NCBI GenBank assembly: GCA_019429365.1
Contig: JAHYJD010000004.1
Location: 1 to 64,000 of the forward strand
DNA: 64,000 bases
Reading direction: 5' to 3'
DNA from: Bacteroidales bacterium
GTDB lineage: Bacteria; Bacteroidota; Bacteroidia; Bacteroidales; UBA7960
The notes below the pieces were generated by a model. The model made no database searches. It saw nothing but the letters and a program-made list of their open reading frames with translations, and was not told the DNA's origin. Shown here piece after piece: positions 26,155-35,010 of the stretch (the first letter of the stretch is position 1; every line of letters begins with the position of its first letter). A program made the position numbers and the translations under genes.

Positions 26155-27228
26155 ATGATTCACCTGAAAAAAACCGCTGCTGCCTGGCTAATCCCTTTGG
26201 TAATTTTTATGGGAAGTTGCAAAAGCATTTTGCCCGATGCCCTTACCGGCGCTTCACTGCCTTTTGACCCCAATGGCAACAGCCTCTACCATCAAACCGA
26301 AGAAACAGCCATGGAGCCAGGCACCCTCGAAGTTTTTGGCGAGGTGGCCGAACCGGGTAAGGTGAATCTGAAAAAGTTCTATAAACGCGAAGTCGTAATG
26401 CGCGAAGCAAATTTGCTCGAAAACGGCGGGTATGAGTTTGTGGGTGCCTACCGCTACATTGGCTATTCGCTCTTCGACCTGCTGCATCCTTTCAACCACC
26501 AGAAAAAGAACGTGGAAGAATTCCGTCCGGCCATCGACCTGTATGTGGTCATTGAGAACGACAAAGGCGAGTCGGTAACCCTGAGCTGGGGCGAAATTTA
26601 TTTCACTGCCAATCCCCACCAGATATTGATCGCCACCGAATCGGCACCCATAAAACCCTACAGGGTTGATGTGGAATACCCGGTTGAAAAGCAGTGGAAA
26701 CTGGTGGTAGCCACCGACCTTCATGCATCCAGGCAACTGATCAACCCGGTAAAAATCATCGTAAAGTCATTCGACAAGAAGAATTATTTTGTAAACCGAG
26801 ACCTCGACCCGCTTTATTCGCCCGAAATGGTAATCAGCCTTGCTGATACTTTGACCTTTACTGTTAACGAATACACGGCCGAGATGAATGATCTGGAGCA
26901 GCGCACCATTTTTTACGGCATGGGCATGGGGCACCACCCCAATCCGGTTTTCAAGGGCACTTCACTTACTAAAGTCTTTTCAAAGCATATCGACCCCTTA
27001 AACCACCATTTGTTCAGACACGGCCTGGTTTGCTTTGCCGGACTCGATGGTTACCGCACCGTGTTCAGTTATTCCGAGCTGTTCAACCGTCTCGATCAGA
27101 ACCCTGCTATGCTTATCGTTACCGAAGAAGGACGTGATGGGGGCCATTACCGCATTTTTCATCCGCTCGATTTCTACGCCGACCGCTCGGTGAAATCTTT
27201 GGCAGAAATGTACATTTTTACCGAATAA
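26155..27228 (+). CDS. Lipoprotein with two sulfite-oxidase-fold-like domains
   Basis: A 357-residue protein starting at 26155, where the signal peptide ends in a lipobox at Cys22 (FMGSC). The mature part looks like two copies of the molybdopterin-binding (SUOX) fold found in YedY/sulfite-oxidase proteins. The first has LEVFGEVAEPGKV, the step YIGYSLFDLL, then TLSWGEIYF. The second ends with VCFAGLDGYRTVFSYSELF and a final strand ending in EMYIF. The catalytic cysteine region of true Mo enzymes is not evident, so it may be a binding or scaffold protein. Divergent to the ModE/TonB/WtpA genes, it may work with them on Mo, W or a cofactor. The fold call is from pattern only. Confidence 0.6.
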   Translation: MIHLKKTAAAWLIPLVIFMGSCKSILPDALTGASLPFDPNGNSLYHQTEETAMEPGTLEVFGEVAEPGKVNLKKFYKREVVMREANLLENGGYEFVGAYRYIGYSLFDLLHPFNHQKKNVEEFRPAIDLYVVIENDKGESVTLSWGEIYFTANPHQILIATESAPIKPYRVDVEYPVEKQWKLVVATDLHASRQLINPVKIIVKSFDKKNYFVNRDLDPLYSPEMVISLADTLTFTVNEYTAEMNDLEQRTIFYGMGMGHHPNPVFKGTSLTKVFSKHIDPLNHHLFRHGLVCFAGLDGYRTVFSYSELFNRLDQNPAMLIVTEEGRDGGHYRIFHPLDFYADRSVKSLAEMYIFTE

Positions 27229-27281
27229 AAGCAGAAGAAGACTAAATTTGTTGCTTTCTTTCCGGATAGTTGTTATATGCT

Positions 27282-28244
27282 ATGAAGGACAACAAATTTG
27301 TTTTTGCCCTTTTCCTGGTCATGCTGCTTGCCTGGGTTTTTCCGGGCCCGGGCGCGCCTGATAGTGTTATCCCGCTGAAAACCATTGGCAGCATTGGTAT
27401 TTCGCTGATCTTCTTTTTTTACGGGCTGAAGCTGAGTCCGGAAAAACTGCGGGCAGGTTTGAGCAACTTCAGGCTTCATTTGCTGGTGCAACTGTCGACA
27501 TTCTTGCTGTTCCCGCTGATTGTCCTGCCGTTTTATCCGCTGATGAAAACCGAAAGCCAGCAAACGCTCTGGCTGGCCATGTTTTTTCTTGCGGCCTTGC
27601 CATCAACGGTTTCTTCATCAGTAGTGCTTACTTCGCTGGGCAAGGGAAACGTTCCGGCGGCCATATTCAATGCCAGCATTTCAGGCATTATTGGCATTAT
27701 GGTCACTCCCTTATGGATGGGTTTATTCATGCATGCAAAGTCGGGCGACTTTGACTTTTCGCAAATCTATCTTAAACTTTTCCTTGAGATCATTCTCCCG
27801 GTAATTCTTGGCTTGCTGTTGCGGCCGAGGTTCCATCATTTCACTATCAGGTTCAGCCGCCAACTTACCCTTTTCGACAAATCGGTCATTTTGCTGATCG
27901 TTTACCGGAGTTTTGCTGCTTCTTTTCATGCAGGATATTTTGAAGGAATCAGCTGGCCTGACCTGCTCTTGCTTATGGCAATTGTAATCGGACTTTTTTT
28001 CCTAATTTATGGTATTATCCTTTTATTAACCAGGGCTTTTGGATTTAACCGCGAAGACCGCATTACGGCTCTGTTTTGCGGCTCACAGAAATCATTGGTG
28101 CATGGCAGCGTTTTTTCAAATGTGCTTTTTGCCGGCATGTCAATTGCAGGCATCATGCTTTTGCCGTTAATGATTTTTCATGCGTTTCAGATTTTTGTAA
28201 TAAGCGTGATTTCGTCACGTTATGCCAGGAGGGAGGGAGTTTGA
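27282..28244 (+). CDS. Bile acid:sodium symporter family protein
   Basis: A 320-residue protein with about ten membrane segments, of the BASS/SLC10A7-like (YfeH) family. The conserved core LAALPSTVSSSVVLTSLGKG is clear, with ALFCGSQKSLVHG in the second crossover region. Substrates of this branch are mostly unknown; organic anions or inorganic ions are possible. The ATG at 27282 is preferred over an in-frame TTG at 27270. It follows the SUOX-like lipoprotein by 53 bp in the same direction, so the two may be co-transcribed. Confidence 0.85.
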   Translation: MKDNKFVFALFLVMLLAWVFPGPGAPDSVIPLKTIGSIGISLIFFFYGLKLSPEKLRAGLSNFRLHLLVQLSTFLLFPLIVLPFYPLMKTESQQTLWLAMFFLAALPSTVSSSVVLTSLGKGNVPAAIFNASISGIIGIMVTPLWMGLFMHAKSGDFDFSQIYLKLFLEIILPVILGLLLRPRFHHFTIRFSRQLTLFDKSVILLIVYRSFAASFHAGYFEGISWPDLLLLMAIVIGLFFLIYGIILLLTRAFGFNREDRITALFCGSQKSLVHGSVFSNVLFAGMSIAGIMLLPLMIFHAFQIFVISVISSRYARREGV

Positions 28245-28246
28245 GG

Positions 28247-28290
28247 TTTGAAGTTCAAAGTTTAAAGTTTAAAGTTTAAAGTTCAAGATT
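28247..28290. repeat. AGTTTAA/AGTTCAA tandem repeats
   Basis: Several copies of AAAGTTTA and variants (AAGTTCAA) follow the symporter stop. They are of the same degenerate type as the tracts at 22073-22150 and 31560-31615. Confidence 0.55.
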
Positions 28291-28409
28291 AGCTCACCGC
28301 TCTGACTGCCCTTCATAATAAAAAACTTGTAAGTTTTAAACGCACTACTTATTTTAGCCAACAGAAAAAGCTTCGATTTCCAATTAGACTGAGAACCGAT
28401 ACAAGTACC

Positions 28410-30173
28410 ATGAAATTTTGGCAATTTGCAACCTTCCTTTTCGCGCTTTTTTTATGCATTGGAGTCAAGGCTTCGAATCATTGGAGTGATCCGCCTCACC
28501 AGGAAGTCAGACGCACTGTTTTGGAGAGAGAAGAAACCTTTAGGCCGGGGGTTATAAAAGAAGACCTATTGGTTTTAGATTCCATATTCGTCAACAATAT
28601 GGTTTCTGAGGTGGTTACATCGCGCATAAAAAAGGAAAGATTTGTGGTAGTTGATTCGGTTGCCGTTGGCCAAAGAATGCTTTTTAACAACCAAGGCGAA
28701 CTTTTTCTTATGGAACACTTCAGGAACGGTAAACTTGAAAGGGTTGATTGCCTTTACCCCCGCCACCAAAACCTGATACCCAACGGGAGTTTTGAGCAAG
28801 TTGAAGACATAAATGAACACTTAATCAATACCGACTCTAAAATTTTCTCCTCCTGGGCAAATGACTTTGAGCACGACAGGACTGTTGAGTTGGACGAGAT
28901 TAGAGTTGAGGGTAAAGATACCATTAGGTTTGAAAGAGTCACAGACTTATACTTTAGTGAAACCCCCAAGTGCGAAAGAACTTTAGAAATAGAAAGTTTT
29001 TTTGTTTATCGAAATTCGAAGTTAGTGGACTCCATTTTTAGCCGGGTTATTTCATATCGTCTGCGTGGTGGTTGTTTTCTTGTCCCACATAATTGCAATT
29101 ATTCTGACCTTGGAATGGATGTTGCAAATTGGAATAGTTTAGGCAAACTTTCGCCCAAAATCCTCAACTGGCCTCGTAAAACACCCCATCATCCTCTTGA
29201 AGGTTTCATTAGTCATCACCGAAATTTCAAAACCGTTTGTGGCAACAATTTTGCTCAAATTACTTCCAAATTCTGCGATAACCCTCATTGTATTGTTTTG
29301 GCAAGCAATCCTTTAATAATAAGCCGACTTGCTACAACCCTCCCAAAAGGCAGGCACTATAAACTGAGCTTTTGGGTCTGGAAGCCCCGGGTTTATGAGC
29401 CGGCATCACAATTAACAGTTGGGTTTTGGAAAAATGAACCCGATGAATCAATTGCTTCTTTTTCAGAAAATAGTTTGGTAGTCAGTGATTTCCACAACCC
29501 TGTTATTGGAGAGTGGTACAAAGTAGATTTGCAATTTGTGGCTGCCGATTTTTTTCGCTACCTCACAGTTGGGTTTCACCAAAACGAAAGTACCAAAGAT
29601 CCTTCTTATCAAACTGTTACCAGCTATTTAGACAGTTTTGTACTTGTACCTGAGGACATAGTCGACCAGGATGTGGATAAATTGTTTTATCCGGATATTA
29701 TTCTGGCAGCGCATCATGATGAAACCAATCTGTTAGCAGGTGATGGTGAGGACAAAACTGAACAGCCAGTTTCCCCGGCTGGAGTGGAGCCGCAAATTGA
29801 CCTTGAAGGTGAAAAGAAAGTGACTGAAATATCTGAATTTAGTTTTGGTCCAATCTTGTTCGAAACCAACTCTGCCGATCTTAACTTCGAGGCATTTCAA
29901 ATACTCGATAGTCTGGCCCAATTTCTTAAAGAAAACAGTCATTGGGAACTTCAAATTACAGGCCATACCGACAACGCCGGAACCCCGGTGCACAACCTGG
30001 ATTTATCCACGCGAAGGGCAGGCAATGTAGCGGATTACTTGATAGGGAAAGGCATTGAAGAAACGCGGCTCAACATTAAAGGGCTTGGCAGCACTGGGCC
30101 TGTTGATACCAACGAAACCCCGGAAGGGATGCAAAAAAACCGAAGGGTAGAATTGAGATTGTATGTGGACTAA
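28410..30173 (+). CDS. OmpA family protein
   Basis: A 587-residue exported protein with a signal peptide (1-21). A central region beginning PNGSFEQ and running to about residue 415 resembles the jelly-roll modules found in Bacteroidota gliding/OmpA proteins. A low-complexity acidic linker follows, then a C-terminal OmpA peptidoglycan-binding domain (about 475-587) with ITGHTDNAG and NRRVEL. It should tie the envelope to the cell wall. Its base composition is more AT-rich than its neighbours. Nothing in the middle region gives a specific ligand. Confidence 0.85.
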   Translation: MKFWQFATFLFALFLCIGVKASNHWSDPPHQEVRRTVLEREETFRPGVIKEDLLVLDSIFVNNMVSEVVTSRIKKERFVVVDSVAVGQRMLFNNQGELFLMEHFRNGKLERVDCLYPRHQNLIPNGSFEQVEDINEHLINTDSKIFSSWANDFEHDRTVELDEIRVEGKDTIRFERVTDLYFSETPKCERTLEIESFFVYRNSKLVDSIFSRVISYRLRGGCFLVPHNCNYSDLGMDVANWNSLGKLSPKILNWPRKTPHHPLEGFISHHRNFKTVCGNNFAQITSKFCDNPHCIVLASNPLIISRLATTLPKGRHYKLSFWVWKPRVYEPASQLTVGFWKNEPDESIASFSENSLVVSDFHNPVIGEWYKVDLQFVAADFFRYLTVGFHQNESTKDPSYQTVTSYLDSFVLVPEDIVDQDVDKLFYPDIILAAHHDETNLLAGDGEDKTEQPVSPAGVEPQIDLEGEKKVTEISEFSFGPILFETNSADLNFEAFQILDSLAQFLKENSHWELQITGHTDNAGTPVHNLDLSTRRAGNVADYLIGKGIEETRLNIKGLGSTGPVDTNETPEGMQKNRRVELRLYVD

Positions 30174-30248
30174 ACCCTAATCCTATTGTTCCCGGTTTTT
30201 ATGTCCGTTTTTTTCATGAATCATTTCAAGGAATTCAGGGAAATTTTA

Positions 30249-30361
30249 TAGCTTTGCATTGGTTTTTGTAAATGCTTAATTTAAAACCAATTAGCTTAAT
30301 GAAGTTGTTCCCCGGATTGCTTCTGATTTTCTTCCAGGCCCTGGCAGGCATCCCCGATTAA
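30249..30361 (+). other. Promoter-like box and a 20-codon signal-peptide-like ORF
   Basis: In the 359-bp gap between the OmpA gene and carbamate kinase, TAGCTTTG (TAnnTTTG) lies at 30249-30256. It is followed by an ATG at 30299 that opens a 20-codon frame, MKLFPGLLLIFFQALAGIPD, then a stop. This looks like a signal peptide cut short: either a decayed exported-protein gene or a micropeptide. Nothing else is recognisable in the gap. Confidence 0.25.
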
Positions 30362-30532
30362 GGCCTTTGCCGCGGGGCCGCTAATTTGGTCATTAAGAAG
30401 GATCAGAAGAAAACGTGAACGGGTTTTTTCCTTAAGTTTCTTTTTCCCCACTTTAAATGAACCGGCGCCCCAAAAAGGTTTCCGGTTTTTGTTTTCTGAA
30501 ATCAATCATTTAAATAAAATTTAAAAATAGTT

Positions 30533-31477
30533 ATGAAAAAATTATCGGTTATTGCCTTTGGTGGCAACGCCCTGCTTCGGGGAGACCAGATTGGCACCAT
30601 CGACGAGCAGGAACAAAATGTTTACGAAACCTGCCAGCATTTGGTAGGTTTGATCAAAACGGGTTACGATTTGGTAATCGGTCACGGTAATGGCCCACAA
30701 GTGGGGAATGTGCTGTTGCAGCACGAAGCCGGATACCGTATTTACGGACTGCCCAAGCAGCCCATCGATTTTTGCGTGGCCGAAACCCAGGGCTCCATCG
30801 GTTTTATGATAGAGCAACAATTGCGTAATGTTCTGGCTGAAAACGGCATTGTGCGAAACATCGTTACCCTGGTAACCCAGGTGATGGTCGACAAGAACGA
30901 TCCGGCCTTCCAGAACCCCACCAAGCCCGTGGGTCCCTTTTATACGCTGGAAGAAATGGAAGAATTAAAAGCCAAGCAGCCCGAGTGGGTTTTTCATGAA
31001 GATCCGCGCAAGCGTGGCTGGAGAAGGGTAGTGGCTTCGCCAAGGCCCATCAGCATTCCCAACTGGGAAGCAGTGGAGAAACTGGCACGCACAGGAACCA
31101 TTGTGATAACGGTTGGCGGAGGCGGCATCCCTGCATATATTGATGACAAAGGCAAAATGATCGGTATTGATGCAGTGATAGACAAGGACCTTGCCTCATC
31201 ATTGCTGGCAAACAAGATCAAGGCTGACGAGTTTTGCATTCTGACCGATGTGCCCAATGTGTTTATCAACTTCCACAAGCCCGGCGAACAAAAACTGGAG
31301 CGGGTTTCCATTCCTGAAATCAAAAAGCACCTGGCCGACGGGCAATTCACCGAAGGCAGTATGGCACCCAAAGTGAGGGCCTGCATCGAATTCGTGGAAA
31401 ACGGCGGCAAGGAAGCCATCATTACCGAAGCCACCCAACTCGAAACCCCCGGTGCCGGCACGGTGATTTATGGGTGA
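30533..31477 (+). CDS. arcC: Carbamate kinase
   Basis: A 314-residue amino-acid-kinase-fold enzyme that moves the phosphate of carbamoyl phosphate to ADP, giving ATP, CO2 and ammonia. AFGGNALL at the N-terminus, VIGHGNGPQVGN, VVASPRP, TVGGGGIPAY and GSMAPKV are all carbamate kinase signatures. It is followed 171 bp later by ornithine carbamoyltransferase. The pair suggests ATP from citrulline or another carbamoyl donor, although no arginine deiminase gene lies here. Confidence 0.94.
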   Translation: MKKLSVIAFGGNALLRGDQIGTIDEQEQNVYETCQHLVGLIKTGYDLVIGHGNGPQVGNVLLQHEAGYRIYGLPKQPIDFCVAETQGSIGFMIEQQLRNVLAENGIVRNIVTLVTQVMVDKNDPAFQNPTKPVGPFYTLEEMEELKAKQPEWVFHEDPRKRGWRRVVASPRPISIPNWEAVEKLARTGTIVITVGGGGIPAYIDDKGKMIGIDAVIDKDLASSLLANKIKADEFCILTDVPNVFINFHKPGEQKLERVSIPEIKKHLADGQFTEGSMAPKVRACIEFVENGGKEAIITEATQLETPGAGTVIYG

Positions 31478-31507
31478 TTTTTAAGGAATAAAGGATAAAG
31501 GTTAAAG

Positions 31508-31546
31508 CCTGCCTGCCCACCACAGGCGGGTAAACCGGCAGGCAGG
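31508..31546. repeat. REP-like inverted repeat
   Basis: CCTGCCTGCC (31508-31517) and GGCAGGCAGG (31537-31546) form a perfect 10-bp stem. The loop holds a smaller GCC/GGC pairing. It lies between arcC and argF, next to degenerate AAACTCCAAAC-type repeats (31560-31615). It may be a mobile palindromic repeat or a transcript-stabilising hairpin. Confidence 0.6.
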
Positions 31547-31648
31547 GAGAAAGTAACCTTGAACTTGAAACCTGAAATCCCAAATCCCAAACTCCAAACC
31601 TCGAACTCCGAACATATTTTTTCAATTAACCATTAATAATTATTTACC

Positions 31649-32650
31649 ATGGCTTACAATCTTAGAAACAGAAGTTTTTTAAAGCTGCTTGATTTCACTC
31701 CAAAGGAAATTAAGTTTTTGCTCGACTTATCGTTGGACCTCAAAAAGGCCAAGTATGGCGGTTATGAGCAGCAGCGCCTTAAGGGAAAGAACATTGCCCT
31801 GATCTTTGAAAAGGACAGCACCCGTACGCGCTGCGCTTTTGAGGTGGCTGCCTTCGACCAGGGTGCCCTGGTAACCTACCTCGGACCCAGCGGCAGCCAG
31901 ATCGGCAAAAAGGAATCGATGAAGGACACTGCCCGCGTACTCGGACGAATGTATGATGGCATTGAATACCGCGGCTATGCTCAAAAAACCGTTGAAGAAC
32001 TGGCTGAGTATTCAGGTGTACCAGTGTGGAACGGTCTTACCAACGAGTTCCACCCCACCCAAATTTTGGCTGACTTCCTCACCATGATGGAGCACAGCGA
32101 CAAGCCCCTGAACCAGGTTAAGTTTTGCTACCTGGGCGATGCCCGCAACAACATGGGTAACTCCCTGCTGGTAGGTGCTGCTAAAATGGGTATGGACTTC
32201 CGTGCTGCTGCGCCCAAATCGGTGCAGCCCAGCGAAGAGCTGGTGGCCCAGTGCCGCGAAATTGCCAAGGAAACCGGCGCAAAGATCACCATTACCGACA
32301 ATGTGGCCGAAGCTGTAAAAGACTGCGATTTCCTCTATACCGACGTATGGGTGTCGATGGGCGAGCCCGCAGAAGTTTGGGTAGAGCGCATCAACCTTTT
32401 GAAGCCTTACCAGGTGAATATGGATGTGATCAAAAAAACCGGCAACCCCAAGGTGAAATTCCTGCACTGCCTGCCGGCATTCCACAACCGCGAAACCACC
32501 ATTGGCGAGGACATCTTCCAGAAGTTTGGTTTGGATGGCATGGAAGTGGTTGAAGAAGTTTTCGAATCAGAACACTCCATTGTATTCGATCAGGCCGAGA
32601 ATCGCCTGCATACCATTAAAGCCGTTATGGTTGCTACTTTGGGTAGCTAG
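31649..32650 (+). CDS. argF: Ornithine carbamoyltransferase
   Basis: A 333-residue enzyme joining carbamoyl phosphate and ornithine to citrulline (or the reverse). The carbamoyl phosphate loop STRT is at 57-60, HPTQ at 134-137, and HCLPAF near residue 273 supplies the catalytic Cys. The SMG loop (VSMGE) indicates ornithine specificity. The length matches the E. coli ArgF/ArcB type and not the acetyl- or succinylornithine enzymes. With carbamate kinase upstream a catabolic role is possible, so arcB would be an alternative name. Confidence 0.93.
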   Translation: MAYNLRNRSFLKLLDFTPKEIKFLLDLSLDLKKAKYGGYEQQRLKGKNIALIFEKDSTRTRCAFEVAAFDQGALVTYLGPSGSQIGKKESMKDTARVLGRMYDGIEYRGYAQKTVEELAEYSGVPVWNGLTNEFHPTQILADFLTMMEHSDKPLNQVKFCYLGDARNNMGNSLLVGAAKMGMDFRAAAPKSVQPSEELVAQCREIAKETGAKITITDNVAEAVKDCDFLYTDVWVSMGEPAEVWVERINLLKPYQVNMDVIKKTGNPKVKFLHCLPAFHNRETTIGEDIFQKFGLDGMEVVEEVFESEHSIVFDQAENRLHTIKAVMVATLGS

Positions 32651-32936
32651 TCAGGCTTTTTGCAATTAAAGAAAGAGCCGTGGCATTTGCTGCAACGGCT
32701 CTTTTTTTTCTCTTAGATTTATTCCTGCCTGGTAGTGTCAGGAAAAGCTTTTTCCAGGGAGTCGAAAACATCGCGCAAAATCTCGTCGAGCTTAATCCCT
32801 GGGCCGAAGCCTTTCGGGCAAAATACAGTGCAGAACGCCAAATCAGGGCAATGATTAAAATCTGCCAGAGGGCATTAAGCAGGGTCCAGCCAAGGGCGCT
32901 CACCAGCGGATGCGACAGATTTTCTGCTAAACTCAT
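32634..32936 (-). pseudogene. Decayed M56 (BlaR1-like) sensor peptidase
   Basis: The first 46 residues, including HPLVSALGWTLLNALWQ and a membrane helix, match the start of M56/BlaR1 peptidases, which normally run past 300 residues. After AQG the frame loses all similarity. In another minus-strand frame the same DNA reads KLDEILRDVFDSLEKAFPD and stops at 32719-32721, which looks like a genuine acidic C-terminus. The simplest reading is a large internal deletion that joined the two ends of the gene. The ATG overlaps the stop of the blaI-type gene, the usual partner. The argF terminator lies inside the 3' part of the frame. Confidence 0.6.
32671..32709 (+). terminator. Intrinsic terminator of argF
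   Basis: AAAGAGCCGT and ACGGCTCTTT form a stem around a loop of about 12 nt, followed by TTTTTTTT. Confidence 0.9.
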
Positions 32937-33322
32937 GACTCACCGTTTTCGAATTGTTTCAAATAGTCTTGTAACTCACGCAGTTCCTCTGATGAAAGGC
33001 TCTCTCCATCAAGGGCACCAATCACCATGCGGCTTGCCGAACCTTTAAAGAGGCCATCGATCATTTTATTTAAGAACTGCTTTTGCGTTTTTTCGCGGGT
33101 AACCAGGGAGGTGTAAACATGGGTGCGGGTGCTGGTGTCGCGCCCGAGCAGACCCTTGTCGGTCATGATTTGCATGGTTTTCAGGGTAGTGGTGTAACCA
33201 ATGTCACGGGTCAGTTCCAATACTTCATGTACTTCGCGTACCGTAGCTTCGCCTTTTTCCCATAATACCTGAAGAATCTCCAGTTCGCTCTCAGTGGGGT
33301 GATATTTCTTCTCTGAATTCAT
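32933..33322 (-). CDS. BlaI/MecI/CopY family repressor
   Basis: A 129-residue winged-helix repressor (ATG at 33322). HPTESELEILQVLWEKGEAT and the recognition helix region GYTTTLKTMQIM are hallmark BlaI/MecI sequence, and the C-terminal helices form the dimer domain. A more upstream in-frame TTG at 33373 is rejected, because the promoter and both operators lie between it and the ATG. Its classical partner, an M56 sensor protease, is reduced to a remnant directly downstream. The repressor may now be uncoupled from its signal, or use another M56 protein. Confidence 0.92.
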   Translation of the reverse strand: MNSEKKYHPTESELEILQVLWEKGEATVREVHEVLELTRDIGYTTTLKTMQIMTDKGLLGRDTSTRTHVYTSLVTREKTQKQFLNKMIDGLFKGSASRMVIGALDGESLSSEELRELQDYLKQFENGES

Positions 33323-33324
33323 AA

Positions 33325-33373
33325 TACGATTGTTTTCGTAGACAAATATAGTACGAAAGTTTTCGTAATGCAA
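33325..33373 (-). promoter_or_regulatory. Autoregulated blaI promoter with two operators
   Basis: Minus strand: -33 TTG at 33371-33373 and -7 TATATTTG at 33343-33350, 20 bp apart. Operator 1, TACGAAAGTTTTCGTA (33352-33367, perfect 7-bp arms), fills the spacer. Operator 2, TACGATTGTTTTCGTA (33325-33340, arms TACGA/TCGTA), covers the expected transcription start just before the ATG. The two sites start 27 bp apart. Binding at either would block the promoter. Confidence 0.75.
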
Positions 33374-33607
33374 GTTTTCTAAATTTTTTTTTTTAAAATT
33401 ATTAATTTTTGCAACAAATAAATAAAATACTAAGCCCGGAAATTAAATAATGTAAATAAACAGAAAAACTATAGTATTAATAGTAGTTTTAGAGGGCTGA
33501 AAAAATTCAACAATTGTTTTAAAATTATAATTGGTATTCGTGTTTTGTGCATAAAAATGTCATAATTTAGCGCCTTGTTTTAATTTAAACCAAACAACAT
33601 TAAAACT

Positions 33608-34987
33608 ATGAGAAAGATCTTTGTAATGTTGATGGCCGCAGTGCTTTTATCGAGCGCGGCTTATGCCGGTGGTATTATGACCAATACCAACCAGAGTGCA
33701 TCCTATGTTCGTATGTTGGCTCGCGACGCTTCCCTGGGAATTGACGCGGTTTACTTTAACCCCGCTGGTCTTACCAGCTTAAACAATGGATTTTACCTTT
33801 CGCTGAGCAACCAGTCGATTTTCCAAAATCGTGAAATTACCAATGAAAACCCCCTTCTGAACCGTTCGATTTACGAAGGGAAAGTTACTGCTCCTCTATT
33901 CCCCAACGTTTATGCTGTTTACAAGTACGACAAGCTTGCCTTTTCCTTTGGATTTAATCCTGTAGGTGGCGGTGGTGGTGCTGAATATGAAGACGGCCTT
34001 CCGTCGTTCGAAGCCCCTGTTGCTTCATTGGTTCCGCTGCTTTCACCTTTTGGTGTAACAGATTATCGCAATGAGGTGTATTTTGAAGGTTCTTCCATTT
34101 TCTTTGGCGCGCAATTGGGTGTTTCCTATGCACTTACCGATATGATCTCGGTATTTGGTGGTGGCCGCTATGTTATGGCCAACAACACCTATAATGGCTA
34201 TTTACGCAATATTGAAGTAAATACGCCTATTGGCTGGATGAAGCCCGGCGATTACCTTCGTGCTATCGCGCCAGGAGCGCCTCCAGCTCAGCAGCCTGTA
34301 ATTCTGGGCACTGCTGCCGTACTTGATCAGCAAACCGCAGATGCCGAAGTGGATGCCAAGCAAAGTGGAAATGGTTTCACCCCAATGGTTGGTTTCAGCT
34401 TTGTGCCGAGTGACCGTTTTAATATTGGTATTAAGTATGAATTTATTACCAAACTTGAGCTGGAAAATGAAACCACCGTTGATGGAACTGGCATGTTTCC
34501 CGATGGTGCCAAAACAAACAACGATATGCCTGCAATGCTTTCGGTAGGTGCTGCTTTTAAAGCTACACCCAAACTTAATATTGCCGGTGGCGTACATTAC
34601 TACTTTGATAAAAGCGCCGACTATGGCAAGGCATTGCCCAATGACGAAATCATTGACAATAACTTCATGGAGCTGGCCTTTGGTGTGGAATACAATCTTA
34701 CCCCCGAACTCATGTTGAGCGCAGGTTATCTTCGCACCCAAACCGGAGTAAACGAAAAATACCATAACGACCTCAGCCATAGCCTCAGCACCAACTCGCT
34801 TGGCCTTGGAGGACGTTATTCAATTACCCGCAACCTCGATCTTAACCTTGGTTTTCTTTATACCATGTATGAAGGCGATGAGATCAGCATTAATTATGGT
34901 GAGGGCCTTGGAAGCCACACCGAGTCATACAAGCGTACCAATATGGTTATTGCCCTTGGTCTGGATATTAAAATCCCCGTTCGCTAA
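33608..34987 (+). CDS. OmpP1/FadL family outer-membrane transporter
   Basis: A 459-residue protein with a signal peptide (about 1-20, ending AYA). The N-terminal MTNTNQSASYVRMLARDAS hatch and the DAVYFNPAG motif are typical of FadL/TodX barrels, and NGFYLSLSNQ begins the first strand. The family passes long-chain fatty acids or other hydrophobic compounds across the outer membrane. It is a single gene, closed by a terminator. The AT-rich 234 bp upstream hold the blaI promoter and little else. Confidence 0.9.
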   Translation: MRKIFVMLMAAVLLSSAAYAGGIMTNTNQSASYVRMLARDASLGIDAVYFNPAGLTSLNNGFYLSLSNQSIFQNREITNENPLLNRSIYEGKVTAPLFPNVYAVYKYDKLAFSFGFNPVGGGGGAEYEDGLPSFEAPVASLVPLLSPFGVTDYRNEVYFEGSSIFFGAQLGVSYALTDMISVFGGGRYVMANNTYNGYLRNIEVNTPIGWMKPGDYLRAIAPGAPPAQQPVILGTAAVLDQQTADAEVDAKQSGNGFTPMVGFSFVPSDRFNIGIKYEFITKLELENETTVDGTGMFPDGAKTNNDMPAMLSVGAAFKATPKLNIAGGVHYYFDKSADYGKALPNDEIIDNNFMELAFGVEYNLTPELMLSAGYLRTQTGVNEKYHNDLSHSLSTNSLGLGGRYSITRNLDLNLGFLYTMYEGDEISINYGEGLGSHTESYKRTNMVIALGLDIKIPVR

Positions 34988-35010
34988 TTAGGAAAAGCAT
35001 ATTAGAAATT

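Noticed and set aside
30296..30505. 69-residue minus-strand frame between the OmpA gene and carbamate kinase
   Set aside because: No similarity, no promoter box or ribosome-binding site, and strongly basic low-complexity sequence; coding is not supported.
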